Program-made: the position numbers and the translations under genes | Shown: positions 6,848-13,901 of the stretch, piece after piece | Layout of the letters: each line of letters starts with the position of its first letter | Position numbering within the stretch: the stretch's first letter is position 1 | Notes under the pieces: model-generated | Databases searched by the model: none | Seen by the model: only the letters and a program-made list of their open reading frames with translations | What the model was told of the DNA's origin: nothing | From: DATKLX01 sp035542155 | GTDB lineage: Bacteria > Chloroflexota > Anaerolineae > Anaerolineales > Anaerolineaceae | Length of the DNA: 13,901 nt | Direction: 5' to 3' | NCBI GenBank assembly: GCA_035542155.1 | Contig: DATKLX010000193.1 | Location: 1 to 13,901 of the forward strand

Positions 6848-7645
6848 TTATCTCTTCAGCAGCCGCATGTACAACCATAACCCAACCCCCGCCAGCAGGA
6901 TCACCCCGCCGAGCACCCCCAGCATTGGGCTGCGTTCATCTCCTCCCCCACTCGCCGGCCCCTGACCGGGCTGCGAAAGCGCCGAGCTCTTCTGCGCCCC
7001 AAAATCGAGCGTATCCTGGTCGCCGGGTCCCAATAGGAGAGTGAAATTCAGCGGCGTGGTGGAATTATAGCCCTGCGGCACCGCTACGCTGATGTTGTAC
7101 TCTCCCTCTTCGACGCCATCATAGCAGATCGGATCGGGCGAATCGGTCGTCGTGGCAGTTTTGGAAAAGCTGCCCGAGCGGTCGATCACGCTGATCTGCC
7201 CGTTGGGGATCGAGCCTTCCGTATCCTGGCGCTGCCCGTCGCCGTTCACATCCTCGAAGAGGAGGATGCAGATGTCCCCCGTCCCCTTTTTGGGGGTAGG
7301 GCTGGGCAGCAGCGGGGTGGCCGTCGGCGCCGGCCCCGGGGTGGGGGTCGTCTCGGCCGGCCCGGCCAGCCCCAACAGGAGCTGCGAGCCAAGCTGCAGG
7401 GTGCAGTCCGGCTTGAGGTTATTGAGCTTGCGCAGCTCGTCCACCGAGACCCCGGTCAGCAGCGAGATGCTGATGCAGGTATCGCCCTGTTTGACGGTAT
7501 AGAGGATCCGTCCATCCGGTCCGGGGGTCGGCGTCTGGAAGGCAATCTGCCCGGCTGGAGCTCCAGAAACCGGGACGGCCGGCAGGGTAGCGAGCCAGAT
7601 CAGGCCTACCAGGACCACGCAGAGAAAGAGCAGCGTTTTTTTCAT
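6848..7645 (-). CDS. secreted, C-terminally anchored LysM and SdrD-B-like protein
   Basis: 265-residue surface protein. Residues 1-29 form a signal peptide (MKKTLLFLCVVLVGLIWLA, cleavage probably near VSGA 26-29). A LysM domain spans about 47-92 (YTVKQGDTCISIS to QLGSQLLLG), which binds glycan such as peptidoglycan. A Thr/Pro-rich linker follows (96-120). Residues about 124-220 resemble the SdrD-B/Cna-B fold, with a calcium-loop-like DVNGDGQRQDTE (132-143) and a GEYNISVAVPQGY strand. A Gly/Ser linker and one membrane segment (about 242-262) followed by KR end the protein. I preferred the ATG at 7645; a GTG three codons upstream is possible. No good Shine-Dalgarno is seen. TATAAT on the minus strand at 7674-7669 would give a very short 5' leader. 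It converges with the glycosyltransferase gene, 25 bp apart. Confidence 0.8.
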   Translation of the reverse strand: MKKTLLFLCVVLVGLIWLATLPAVPVSGAPAGQIAFQTPTPGPDGRILYTVKQGDTCISISLLTGVSVDELRKLNNLKPDCTLQLGSQLLLGLAGPAETTPTPGPAPTATPLLPSPTPKKGTGDICILLFEDVNGDGQRQDTEGSIPNGQISVIDRSGSFSKTATTTDSPDPICYDGVEEGEYNISVAVPQGYNSTTPLNFTLLLGPGDQDTLDFGAQKSSALSQPGQGPASGGGDERSPMLGVLGGVILLAGVGLWLYMRLLKR

Positions 7646-7719
7646 AGAGAACACCGAATATATAAAGGATTATAACATCGAGAACTGAGATCTGCCTGTC
7701 CCCTGGACTGTCCATCCAC

Positions 7720-7796
7720 CTGTGCCGCACCACACCTGTGCCGCACCACACCTGTGCCGCACCACAGGTGCAGGCAGGTGCAGGCAGGTGCAGGCA
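7720..7796. repeat. two adjacent short tandem repeats with an inverted junction
   Basis: Three copies of the 16-bp unit ctgtgccgcaccacac (7720-7735, 7736-7751, 7752-7766 with the last base changed) run directly into three copies of the 10-bp unit ggtgcaggca (7767-7776, 7777-7786, 7787-7796). The junction is an 8-bp inverted repeat, cacctgtg/cacaggtg (7749-7756/7763-7770). Outer arms gcctgtcc (7694-7701) and ggacaggc (7797-7804, again 7811-7818) could close a larger stem. It lies between the divergent promoters of the LysM gene and purA and has no coding potential I can support. Confidence 0.8.
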
Positions 7797-7862
7797 GGAC
7801 AGGCTGTGCCGGACAGGCCAGGCAGAACCGTAAGCGAAGATCCGTGTCCTGCTTTTCTACGC

Positions 7863-7890
7863 TTGGTCGAGAGGAACGAAGATGTATAAT
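7863..7890 (+). promoter_or_regulatory. promoter of purA
   Basis: A perfect TATAAT is at 7885-7890, with TTGGTC (7863-7868) 16 bp upstream as a weak -35 box. Transcription would start about 30 bp before the purA ATG, shortly before its Shine-Dalgarno site. Confidence 0.45.
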
Positions 7891-7927
7891 TACGATATCC
7901 ATTAATATTTCGCCGGGAGGGACGACC

Positions 7928-9226
7928 ATGCCATTCCAAATTATCGTGGGCGCGCAATGGGGCGACGAAGGCAAAGGCCGCATTGTCGACTGGTACGCCG
8001 CCGGAGCGGATGTCGTGGCCCGCTTCAACGGCGGAGATAACGCCGGACACACCGTCACCGTCGGTGAGCAGACCTTCAAGCTGCACCTGATCCCCTCCGG
8101 CGCGGTCCATCCGAAAACCATCGCCATGCTGGGCAACGGGATGGTCATCAACCCGGCGACCCTGTTGGGCGAGATGGGCGTACTGCGCGCCGCCGGCCTG
8201 GAAATCTCCTCCGAGCGGCTGAAGATCTCCTACGCTGCCCATCTCATCACTCCGGCCCACAAGGCTCTCGACCAGGCACAGGAGCGCGCCCGCGGAAAGG
8301 CCAGCCTCGGCACCACCGGCCGCGGCATCGGCCCCGCCTATACCGATAAAGCCGCTCGCCGCGGCCTGCGGATGCAGGATATGCTCGACCCGGCCGGGTT
8401 TGGCGAAAAAATGGAAGCCCACATCGAGGAAGCCAACCGCCGGCTCAAGGGGTTGTACGGCGCGGATGAGCTCATCCCGCGGCTGCTCGTCCAGGAATAC
8501 CGCGAATACGCCGAGCTGCTTGCCCCCTATATCGCTGACACCTCTTCCCTGCTCGACCAGGCCCTCGACAGCGGCCAGACTGTCATGGCCGAAGGCGCCC
8601 AGGGCACCCTCCTCGACCTCGACCAGGGCACCTACCCCTTCGTAACCAGCTCGACCACCACCGCAGCCGGCGCGTTTACCGGCCTGGGGTTGGGCATCCG
8701 CCCGGTAGAGCAAATCATCGGCGTGACCAAATGCTTCCAGACCCGCGTCGGCTCGGGGCCCTTCCCCACCGAGGTCTTCGAGACGACCGCCGAGCGGCTG
8801 CGCGGGACCGGCGCCAATCCCTGGGACGAGTTCGGCACCACCACCGGCCGCCCGCGCCGGGTCGGCTGGCTGGACTGCGTCTTGCTGCGCTTCGCCGTGC
8901 GCGTCAATGGGCTGACCGAGCTGGCCCTCACCAAGCTGGATATCTTGAGCGGATTGAACACGCTGCGCATTGGCATCGGCTACCGCTCTGGAGACCAGGA
9001 ATACAGCCAGCTCCCCCTCGGACCCGCCGACCTGTCGCCGTTCCAGCCGGTATACGCCGAGCTGCCCGGCTGGCAGGCCGACCTTCGGGGACTGCGCCGG
9101 TGGGCCGAGCTGCCCGAGGCCGCCCAGACCTTTATCCGCTCGGTTGAAAAGATGGCAGGGATTCCGGTGAAGATGGTCTCGGTTGGGCCCGAGCGCGAAC
9201 AGATCATCCGGGTAGAGCCTGCCTGA
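7928..9226 (+). CDS. purA: adenylosuccinate synthetase
   Basis: 432-residue enzyme joining IMP and aspartate with GTP hydrolysis to adenylosuccinate, the first step from IMP to AMP in purine synthesis; cytoplasmic. The N-terminal QWGDEGKGRIVD (10-21) is the phosphate-binding loop with catalytic Asp13, and His41 in NAGHTV is the catalytic histidine. GRGIGPAYTDKAAR, EGAQGTLLDLDQGTYPFVTS and the IMP/GTP-side TTTGRPRRVGWLD and LTKLDIL segments are all in place. Length is normal. Arg18 replaces the more common Lys after the P-loop glycine. The ATG at 7928 has GGAGG 7 nt upstream. The frame is open back to 7754, but that extension runs through repeats and has no similarity to the family. The next gene starts 5 bp after its stop. 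Confidence 0.97.
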   Translation: MPFQIIVGAQWGDEGKGRIVDWYAAGADVVARFNGGDNAGHTVTVGEQTFKLHLIPSGAVHPKTIAMLGNGMVINPATLLGEMGVLRAAGLEISSERLKISYAAHLITPAHKALDQAQERARGKASLGTTGRGIGPAYTDKAARRGLRMQDMLDPAGFGEKMEAHIEEANRRLKGLYGADELIPRLLVQEYREYAELLAPYIADTSSLLDQALDSGQTVMAEGAQGTLLDLDQGTYPFVTSSTTTAAGAFTGLGLGIRPVEQIIGVTKCFQTRVGSGPFPTEVFETTAERLRGTGANPWDEFGTTTGRPRRVGWLDCVLLRFAVRVNGLTELALTKLDILSGLNTLRIGIGYRSGDQEYSQLPLGPADLSPFQPVYAELPGWQADLRGLRRWAELPEAAQTFIRSVEKMAGIPVKMVSVGPEREQIIRVEPA

Positions 9227-9231
9227 CCGGC

Positions 9232-10065
9232 ATGAAACAGTTTTGGCTGCTGGCGGTCCTGGCCCTGGCTCTGGCCTCCTGCGCGGAAGGAGCCGCCGGC
9301 CAGGTGGCCCTTTCCGCCAGCCCTTCCGCTCCACCGGAGAGCAGCTCGACCCCTCCACCGGGCAGCCCTACCCCCACCATCAACTGGTTCCCTGCCACAG
9401 CCACGCCCACCGTCCGCCCTACCGAGGTTCTTCCCCCCACCCCTGACCCGCATCCCAATCTCGGCGAGATTCTGCTCGCGGACGATTTCAGCCAGCCCGG
9501 CGCCTGGCAGACCCAGCAGTCTTCGCTGGGCACGGTTGCTTACGGCCAGAACGAGCTTACCCTGGCGATCCCCAATGTGAAAACGGGGCTATACAGCCAG
9601 CGCAAACAGACCTCCCTGAGCGACTTTTACCTCGAAATCACCGCTATGCCCATCCTCTGCCGGGGTTCCGACGCCTACGGCCTGCTCATCCGCGCCACCT
9701 CCGCCAGAGATTACTACCGCTGGATCCTCACCTGCGATGGCCAGATGCGCCTGGAACGGCTGAAGGGCCAGACCATCGCCGTGATCCAGGACTGGACCCT
9801 ACGCGCCGCCCGCCCCGACGCTACCCGCCTCGGGGTCTGGGCTTCCGGCCCGAACATGCGCTTCTTGATCGATAATATCCTCCAGTTTGAAGTCCACGAC
9901 CCGGTTTTCCCCGGCGGCGGCCTAGGCGTCTTTGCCCGCTCCAACGGAGAGAACTCGCTGACGGTCAGCTTTTCCGATCTGGTGGTGCGCGCGATTGGCA
10001 AGGGAGAAAAGGTGGGGCCGGCGGGGACAGAGAAAGCGCTGGCAACAGCAACGGCAAAGCCATAA
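9232..10065 (+). CDS. lipoprotein with Pro/Thr stalk and LamG/DUF1080-like domain
   Basis: 277-residue predicted lipoprotein. Lys2 starts a short signal peptide and the lipobox LASC ends at Cys17, the lipidation site. Residues about 25-75 are rich in Pro, Ser and Thr (PTPT, TATPT) and act as a stalk. Residues about 79-258 look like a concanavalin-like beta-sandwich of the LamG or DUF1080 type: ADDFSQPGAWQ, LTLAIPN, FYLEITAMP, YGLLIRATSARDYYRW, RLGVWASGPNMRFLIDN and GGGLGVFARS are typical strands. Cys148 and Cys170 could form a disulfide (positions approximate). The C-terminus is Ala/Thr-rich. It starts 5 bp after purA and probably shares its mRNA, although no link to purine synthesis is apparent. 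A carbohydrate-binding role is plausible but unproven. Confidence 0.75.
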   Translation: MKQFWLLAVLALALASCAEGAAGQVALSASPSAPPESSSTPPPGSPTPTINWFPATATPTVRPTEVLPPTPDPHPNLGEILLADDFSQPGAWQTQQSSLGTVAYGQNELTLAIPNVKTGLYSQRKQTSLSDFYLEITAMPILCRGSDAYGLLIRATSARDYYRWILTCDGQMRLERLKGQTIAVIQDWTLRAARPDATRLGVWASGPNMRFLIDNILQFEVHDPVFPGGGLGVFARSNGENSLTVSFSDLVVRAIGKGEKVGPAGTEKALATATAKP

Positions 10066-10098
10066 AATTGAGTATCTTGTTTGGTGAGAGATTTCTTA

Positions 10099-10144
10099 GC
10101 GATTGGAATCGCAGCAACCACTACAAAGCCCGCCTGCGCGGGCT
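10099..10144 (+). repeat. 46-nt double-hairpin REP unit 1
   Basis: A 6-2-6 palindrome (gcgatt, gg, aatcgc) is followed by the 14-nt spacer agcaaccactacaa and a 7-4-7 hairpin (agcccgc, ctgc, gcgggct). The same layout recurs at 10695 and, inverted, at 10753. It lies 20 bp upstream of the RAYT pseudogene, where such transposases usually have their REP substrates. The rest of the gap 10066-10164 holds the RAYT ribosome-binding site (AAGAGG, 10152-10157). Confidence 0.85.
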
Positions 10145-10164
10145 GAAGAATAAGAGGATCACCC

Positions 10165-10620
10165 ATGCGAGCCCCATACACCGAGCTCTACGTGCACCTC
10201 ATCTGGTCTACCTGGGATCGACTTCCCTTGCTGGATGCCGGGCTGGAACCAGGTGTCTACGCCGCTATCGCCGCAAAATGCCGGGACATGGGCTGCCCTC
10301 CACTGGAGATTGGCGGCATCCCAGATCACGTTCACTTATTAGTCCAACTCAATCCTGCAGTCGCCATCTCTAACTTGCTCAAAGAAGTCAAAGGCGCAAG
10401 CTCTCATCTGGCCACTCATGTTCTTCGCCCAACAGAATTTTTCAAATGGCAAGGTGCGTAGCGTGCATTCACCCTGAGAAAAAATGAGGTTGAGACAGTC
10501 CGCGCCTACATCCGCAATCAGAAACCGCATCATGCCACCGGTGCGATTTCCTTGGAATGGGAGATCCCCGAAGAAGATCCAGGTAAGCCTCTTCAGTCCC
10601 CCACCGGAAGGACTTCGTAG
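10165..10620 (+). pseudogene. REP-associated tyrosine transposase (RAYT, Y1 family), amber-interrupted
   Basis: Y1/IS200-like HUH transposase of the RAYT type. The first 98 residues contain YTELYVHLIWSTWDRLPLL (5-23) and the metal-binding DHVHLLV (54-60, HUH histidines 55 and 57). A TAG at 10459-10461 interrupts the frame where relatives have Tyr (WQ-GAYGAF type sequence, from memory). The same frame then continues for 52 codons with FTLRKNEVETVRAYIRNQ and KPHH, the catalytic-tyrosine helix, Tyr115 counting the stop as residue 99. One base change, TAY to TAG, explains the break. The product up to the stop lacks the catalytic Tyr and should be inactive. Residues after PEEDP (about 10580) overlap a degenerate REP copy, so the original stop may have been earlier. 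The ATG has AAGAGG 7 nt upstream. Confidence 0.88.
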
Positions 10621-10628
10621 CAGTTGCG
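10595..10628 (-). repeat. degenerate REP copy
   Basis: Inverted half-unit: the stem agtcc/ggact (10595-10599/10610-10614) is followed by tcgtagcagttgcg (10615-10628), which aligns with the 14-nt spacer of unit 3. The second palindrome has decayed. Another spacer-like piece, gcgactgctgtgaag (10663-10677), is in forward orientation. Together they fill 10620-10694, where I see no gene. Confidence 0.5.
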
Positions 10629-10694
10629 CCAGTCCCCGACAGAAGGGAGTGGGGGTGCAGTTGCGACTGCTGTGAAGGTGATCGCAGTACTCAG

Positions 10695-10740
10695 GCGGCT
10701 AAAGCCGCAGCGACCGCTACAAAGTCCGCCTTCGCGGACT
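10695..10740 (+). repeat. 46-nt double-hairpin REP unit 2
   Basis: gcggct, aa, agccgc, then spacer agcgaccgctacaa, then agtccgc, cttc, gcggact. The spacer differs from unit 1 in two bases, while the stem bases change in pairs and stay complementary. Confidence 0.88.
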
Positions 10741-10752
10741 AAAAAAGCTCTT

Positions 10753-10798
10753 AGCCTCCGCAGGGAGGCTTCGTGACTGTTGCCGCGGTTTTAACCGC
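10753..10798 (-). repeat. 46-nt double-hairpin REP unit 3, inverted
   Basis: Read on the minus strand: gcggtt, aa, aaccgc, then spacer ggcaacagtcacga, then agcctcc, ctgc, ggaggct. It has exactly the 6-2-6, 14, 7-4-7 layout of units 1 and 2 and forms an inverted pair with unit 2, 12 bp apart, like a bacterial interspersed mosaic element. Confidence 0.85.
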
Positions 10799-10816
10799 CC
10801 AGGGAACTCAAATCGA

Positions 10817-12451
10817 ATGAAGAGAAAAATGAAATCTCTTGATCTGGAGAACCATAAAAAGCGAAGGGTTTACTCCAAATCGATGTCTGCTCTCCTCCTC
10901 ATCCTCCTCCTGGCCCTCTCCTCCTGCGGGCCGGAGCCGACCCTCGCGCCGACCGCCCTTCCTACCTCTACCTCCACGCCCATCCCTTCGACCACCTTCA
11001 CCCCTACCCTCAGCGACACCCCAATCCCCACCTGGACTCAGCCTCCCACCTTGACTCCTACCCGGTCGGTCACCCCCACCCAAACGTTCACTCCCACTGC
11101 CACGGCCTTCTGGTGTGGACCGCAGATCCCGCCGACGAGCACGGTCACACCCGCCGGCTCGACGACGGCGGAAGCTACCCTCACCCCCTCCGTCCAGGCC
11201 GTCTCAACAACCCCGGTTTATACACCGGCTGGCTTGCCCACCGCCACGTCCCAACCGACCCTCACCCCAACCGCCACCGCGACGGTCACCCCGGTCCCGG
11301 CCAGCTCCTTCCACCTCCGCGTCCTCTTCGTCGACGGCAACGACCTGTGGATCCTGGACGAGCCGGGCTCATCCAGCCCTCGCCAGCTCACCCACAGCGG
11401 CGGCGTGATCTCGGCCCTCCTCTCCAGCGATGGAGAATGGGCCGCCTACGAGAGCCAGATCAGCCAGAACGAGGTCGAGATCGGGGCTGTGCGCGCCGAT
11501 GGGAGCGCCCGGCAGGTCCTGGTCAGCGCTGCACAGTTGCGCGCCATGGTCAGCGGGCCCGACGTGCTCGCCGTCCAGCCTTACCGCCTCGCCTGGATCC
11601 CCAGGAGGCACAGCCTGGCCTTTAACACCCGCCCGGTTGATGCGATCCCGCGCCTCTTCGCCGCCGACGACCTCTGGCTGGCGGACGTGGGCTCCTTCGG
11701 GGCGCGCCGCCTCCTCGGCCACGGCGAGGGCGGGGAATTCGTTTACTCCCCGGATGGCCGGCAGATCGCCCTGCTCACCCCGGCGGGCCTCAGCCTGGTC
11801 AGCTCAAACGGCACGCAGCGGCGGCCGATCATGATCCCCGGTTTCCTCGCTGTCCAGCTTGGCAATCAGTACTATTTCCCCCGGCCAGTTTGGGCCGCGG
11901 ATTCGCTCTCGCTGCGCATGGGCATCCCCACCGTCCCTGATGCGCTCGGCCCGCACCCCCTCATCGACATCTGGACGATCCCGGTCAGCGGCGTGTATCC
12001 TGGCAAGCTGCAGACGGTCGAGGGCTTCCCGCCTTCGCTGGCCTTCTCGCCCGATCTGAGCAAGACCGCGCTGGTCCGCTGGCCCGACCTGCAAAGCCAG
12101 GACCACGCGCTGCATCTGGCGAACGTCGGTGGGGTAGGGAACACGGACCAGGTCTACCGGGTCGGGAAAGGGCTGGAATTCTCGAGCTGGTCCCCGGATT
12201 CGATCGGGTTCGCCTACTGGCTGCCCGAGCAGGGCCTGCTGGAATACGGGCAGCCCTGCGGTGCGCCTGTCGCCCTGTCCTCGTTCCCTACCCAGTATGG
12301 CCAGGTGCAGTGGCTCGATTCGCGCCGCTTCCTCTTCTTCAGCGGCACCCGCAGCGCGTGGGTCCTCCGCCTCGGCGAGCTGGGTAAAGACAGCCGACCC
12401 CTGGCAAAAATGGACTCGACGCAGTATAGCGCAGTACTGATTGGGAAGTAA
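10817..12451 (+). CDS. lipoprotein with long Thr/Pro stalk and TolB/PD40-like beta-propeller
   Basis: 544-residue predicted lipoprotein. An unusually long basic N-region (1-22) precedes a hydrophobic core and the lipobox LSSC ending at Cys37. Residues about 40-163 are a low-complexity stalk of Thr, Pro, Ser and Ala (repeated TPT and PTAT), interrupted by one FWCGPQIPP (98-106). Residues about 164-544 carry repeated TolB/PD40-like blades: DGNDLWILDEPG with RQLTHSGG, LLSSDGEWAAYES, FVYSPDGRQIALLT, LAFSPDLSKTALV and FSSWSPDSIGFAYW. The domain likely works outside the membrane in binding rather than catalysis; the ligand is unknown. The start is uncertain: ATG at 10817 has a weak AGGGAA 10 nt upstream, and ATGs at 10829 and 10883 are alternatives, the last giving a more usual signal peptide. 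It lies between the REP cluster and the ISAs1 element. Confidence 0.75.
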   Translation: MKRKMKSLDLENHKKRRVYSKSMSALLLILLLALSSCGPEPTLAPTALPTSTSTPIPSTTFTPTLSDTPIPTWTQPPTLTPTRSVTPTQTFTPTATAFWCGPQIPPTSTVTPAGSTTAEATLTPSVQAVSTTPVYTPAGLPTATSQPTLTPTATATVTPVPASSFHLRVLFVDGNDLWILDEPGSSSPRQLTHSGGVISALLSSDGEWAAYESQISQNEVEIGAVRADGSARQVLVSAAQLRAMVSGPDVLAVQPYRLAWIPRRHSLAFNTRPVDAIPRLFAADDLWLADVGSFGARRLLGHGEGGEFVYSPDGRQIALLTPAGLSLVSSNGTQRRPIMIPGFLAVQLGNQYYFPRPVWAADSLSLRMGIPTVPDALGPHPLIDIWTIPVSGVYPGKLQTVEGFPPSLAFSPDLSKTALVRWPDLQSQDHALHLANVGGVGNTDQVYRVGKGLEFSSWSPDSIGFAYWLPEQGLLEYGQPCGAPVALSSFPTQYGQVQWLDSRRFLFFSGTRSAWVLRLGELGKDSRPLAKMDSTQYSAVLIGK

Positions 12452-12559
12452 ATAGAACGGTATGGCTTTCTTAAAGTCAGTTGACAAATAAAATAAAAGT
12501 GATCTCCTTCGGTAGAATTGGAAGTGGCAACCTGCAATTCAAAACCGGAGGAGGTCAAG

Positions 12560-13759
12560 ATGGAGTATAGCACACTCGCAATGGATCAAGAGATGGATGA
12601 CCATGGGGTGGTGTATGATCTGGGGAGCTTGTTCGACTGGTTTAGCCAAATTCCAGATCCCCGTAAAGAGCGCGGCAAGCGCTACAGCCTGCCCACCCTG
12701 TTGGTCTTGATCTTTCTGGCCAAGATGGGCACAGCCGACACCCCGTTTGCCATCGCAGATTGGGCCAAAGCTCGCCAGGAGGAACTGGTGAGCTTGCTCC
12801 AGTTGAGCTATCCCAAGCTGCCGCATCACAGCACCTATCGGCGCGTCTTTGAGACCATCCTGGATGAAGAGGAGTTTGAGCGCTATGCCCGAGACTACCA
12901 GGCGAGCTTGCCAGGAGCGGCGGAGAACCGGGTGCTGGCTTTTGATGGCAAGCAGCTGCGGGCAGCCATTCCCTGTGGTGAAACAGAGGGGATCGAATTG
13001 GTCGCGGTGTATGCTCCCGAAAGCGGACAGGTGATCGCCCAAGGCCAGCTGGCCGATCCGTTGGGAGGTGAGATCCCCGCCGCCGAGCAGGTCCTGGCGG
13101 CGGTGGATCTGCACGACAAAGTGGTCCTGGGGGATGCCCTGCATACGCAGCGGGCCCTATCGCGCCAGGTGGTAGAAGCCGGTGGGGACTATGTCTGGAC
13201 GGTGAAAGGCAATCAAGGCAACACGCAGGCGGCCATAGAACTGCTCTTTAGCACGCCCCCGCGCGGATCCCTCGAATTGGATTTCCAGACGGCCTGCAAA
13301 ATCAACAAAGGTCATGGCCGGATCGAGAAGCGTCAGCTGACTTGCTCGGGTCTGCTCAAGGAGGCCCTGGATTGGCCCTTTGTGGACCAGGTCTTTCGGC
13401 TGGAACGCACCTTTCACTTTCGGCGCAACGGTCAACTTGTCCGGGAAATCCAGCAAGTCCACTATGGCATGACCAGTCTGGGACGGGACCAGGCCAATGC
13501 CCAGCGGCTCTTGGCTCTGAAGCGCATGTACTGGCAGATTGAAAATGGCCTCCATTATCGTCGGGATGTCACCTTTCACGAAGATGCCACCCAGATGTCG
13601 CATCTCCAGGCCGCTCGCAACCTGGCTACGGTGCACAATCTGATCCTGTCCTTGTTTGCCCGTTTAGGGATCCACAATGCTGCCCAGGCTCGCCGCTATC
13701 TGGACGCCCATCCCGAAGTGGCTTTTTCCCTCCTCACTTCTGCTCATCCCCGACTTTAA
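12560..13759 (+). CDS. ISAs1-family transposase (DDE)
   Basis: 399-residue transposase, full length for ISAs1. The N-terminal domain has LFDWFSQIPDPRKERGKRY and LPTLLVLIFLAKMGTADTP, typical of the family. The catalytic triad fits Asp129 (AFDGKQLRA), Asp192 (VVLGDALHTQ) and Glu328 (YWQIENGLHYRRDVTF, with EDATQMSH after it). VWTVKGNQGNT (212-222) is the usual motif between the second Asp and the Glu. The ATG at 12560 has GGAGGAGG 5 nt upstream; the frame is open to 12518 but without such a site. No frameshift or stop is visible, so it may be active. I could not define the inverted repeats or target duplication. The gap 12452-12559 is probably the IS left end and holds no gene. Confidence 0.92.
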   Translation: MEYSTLAMDQEMDDHGVVYDLGSLFDWFSQIPDPRKERGKRYSLPTLLVLIFLAKMGTADTPFAIADWAKARQEELVSLLQLSYPKLPHHSTYRRVFETILDEEEFERYARDYQASLPGAAENRVLAFDGKQLRAAIPCGETEGIELVAVYAPESGQVIAQGQLADPLGGEIPAAEQVLAAVDLHDKVVLGDALHTQRALSRQVVEAGGDYVWTVKGNQGNTQAAIELLFSTPPRGSLELDFQTACKINKGHGRIEKRQLTCSGLLKEALDWPFVDQVFRLERTFHFRRNGQLVREIQQVHYGMTSLGRDQANAQRLLALKRMYWQIENGLHYRRDVTFHEDATQMSHLQAARNLATVHNLILSLFARLGIHNAAQARRYLDAHPEVAFSLLTSAHPRL

Positions 13760-13813
13760 GAGATACTGTTGGCAAACCTGAGAGGGGGTTGTAAGATAAG
13801 GTTGGAGGCAGAA

Positions 13814-13901
13814 ATGTGTTTAAAGGTACAACCACCCTGGTCGATGCCACCCGAAACGGAACGGATCGGGAAGAGATTATTGAAAGAGAATGATGTCTAT
13901 C
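13814..13901 (+). CDS. start of a second transposase (IS1182/IS5-like), partial
   Basis: The frame opens at ATG 13814 with GGAGG 5 nt upstream and runs off the window after 29 codons. The peptide begins MCLKVQPPW and continues with MPPETERIGKRLL and ENDVY. This fits the N-terminus of IS1182-like transposases, in which a P-x-PxETxRxxR segment is followed by a short acidic loop and Tyr (recalled pattern, not searched). It is a different family from the ISAs1 element 54 bp upstream. The interval 13760-13813 holds the ends of one or both elements. Confidence 0.55.
   Translation, partial: MCLKVQPPWSMPPETERIGKRLLKENDVY

Noticed and set aside
7720..7796. CRISPR-like array
   Set aside because: Units are directly adjacent without spacers and much too short.
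7754..7927. N-terminal extension of purA
   Set aside because: It runs through the tandem repeats and promoter. The ATG at 7928 has a good ribosome-binding site and matches the family N-terminus.
12481..12518. TTGACA at 12481-12486 as the transposase promoter
   Set aside because: The nearest -10-like box, TAGAAT at 12513, is 26 bp away, too far for a sigma-70 promoter.
12469..13761. Inverted repeat tcttaaagtc (12469-12478) / gactttaaga (13752-13761) as the ends of the ISAs1 element
   Set aside because: The right copy overlaps the transposase stop codon and the match ends after 10 bp. It may be chance; true ends need comparison with other copies.

Overview
The window looks like a piece of a GC-rich bacterial chromosome, probably Chloroflexota of the Anaerolineae type. 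This is an inference from style, not from a marker gene. It rests on two lipoproteins and a LysM protein with long Thr/Pro-rich stalks, a sulfite-oxidase-like remnant, a type II NADH dehydrogenase, and a mixture of ISAs1-type and other transposases. Most genes have clear Shine-Dalgarno sites, and several promoters fit the sigma-70 consensus.

Left part (1-2450, minus strand): a compact, apparently undescribed RiPP-type locus. A 185-residue precursor-like protein has an NHLP/Nif11-clan-like leader and a C-terminal part in which the tetrapeptide [IV]FYP occurs four times, with a related IGYP. It is followed by a SPASM-type radical SAM enzyme that ends in a PqqD-like peptide-binding region. Three GC-rich hairpins lie between the two genes. 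A structured leader of about 270 nt and a good promoter precede the precursor. The downstream side of the locus ends, within about 20 bp, at what looks like the terminus of an IS element with spaced repeats. Any further maturation, protease or export genes are therefore missing or were displaced.

Middle part (2550-6822, plus strand): ndh has its own strong promoter. A tight set follows, probably co-transcribed: an UPF0173/UlaG-like metallo-hydrolase, an alpha/beta hydrolase starting directly at its stop codon, a sulfite-oxidase-like gene that has lost its whole catalytic centre in frame, and a degenerate GT4-like glycosyltransferase. A convergent LysM/SdrD-B-like surface protein (6848-7645, minus) comes next. 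A repeat-rich divergent promoter region separates it from purA, which is followed by a lipoprotein gene 5 bp downstream.

Right part (10066-13901): an accessory zone. It holds a REP-associated tyrosine transposase (RAYT) gene broken by an amber codon, surrounded by 46-nt double-hairpin REP units whose stems vary but stay paired. Next come a lipoprotein with a beta-propeller-like domain, an ISAs1-family transposase, and the first 29 codons of a second, unrelated transposase that runs off the window.

The main novelty candidate is the [IV]FYP precursor with its radical SAM enzyme. The second is the REP/RAYT family with covarying stems.
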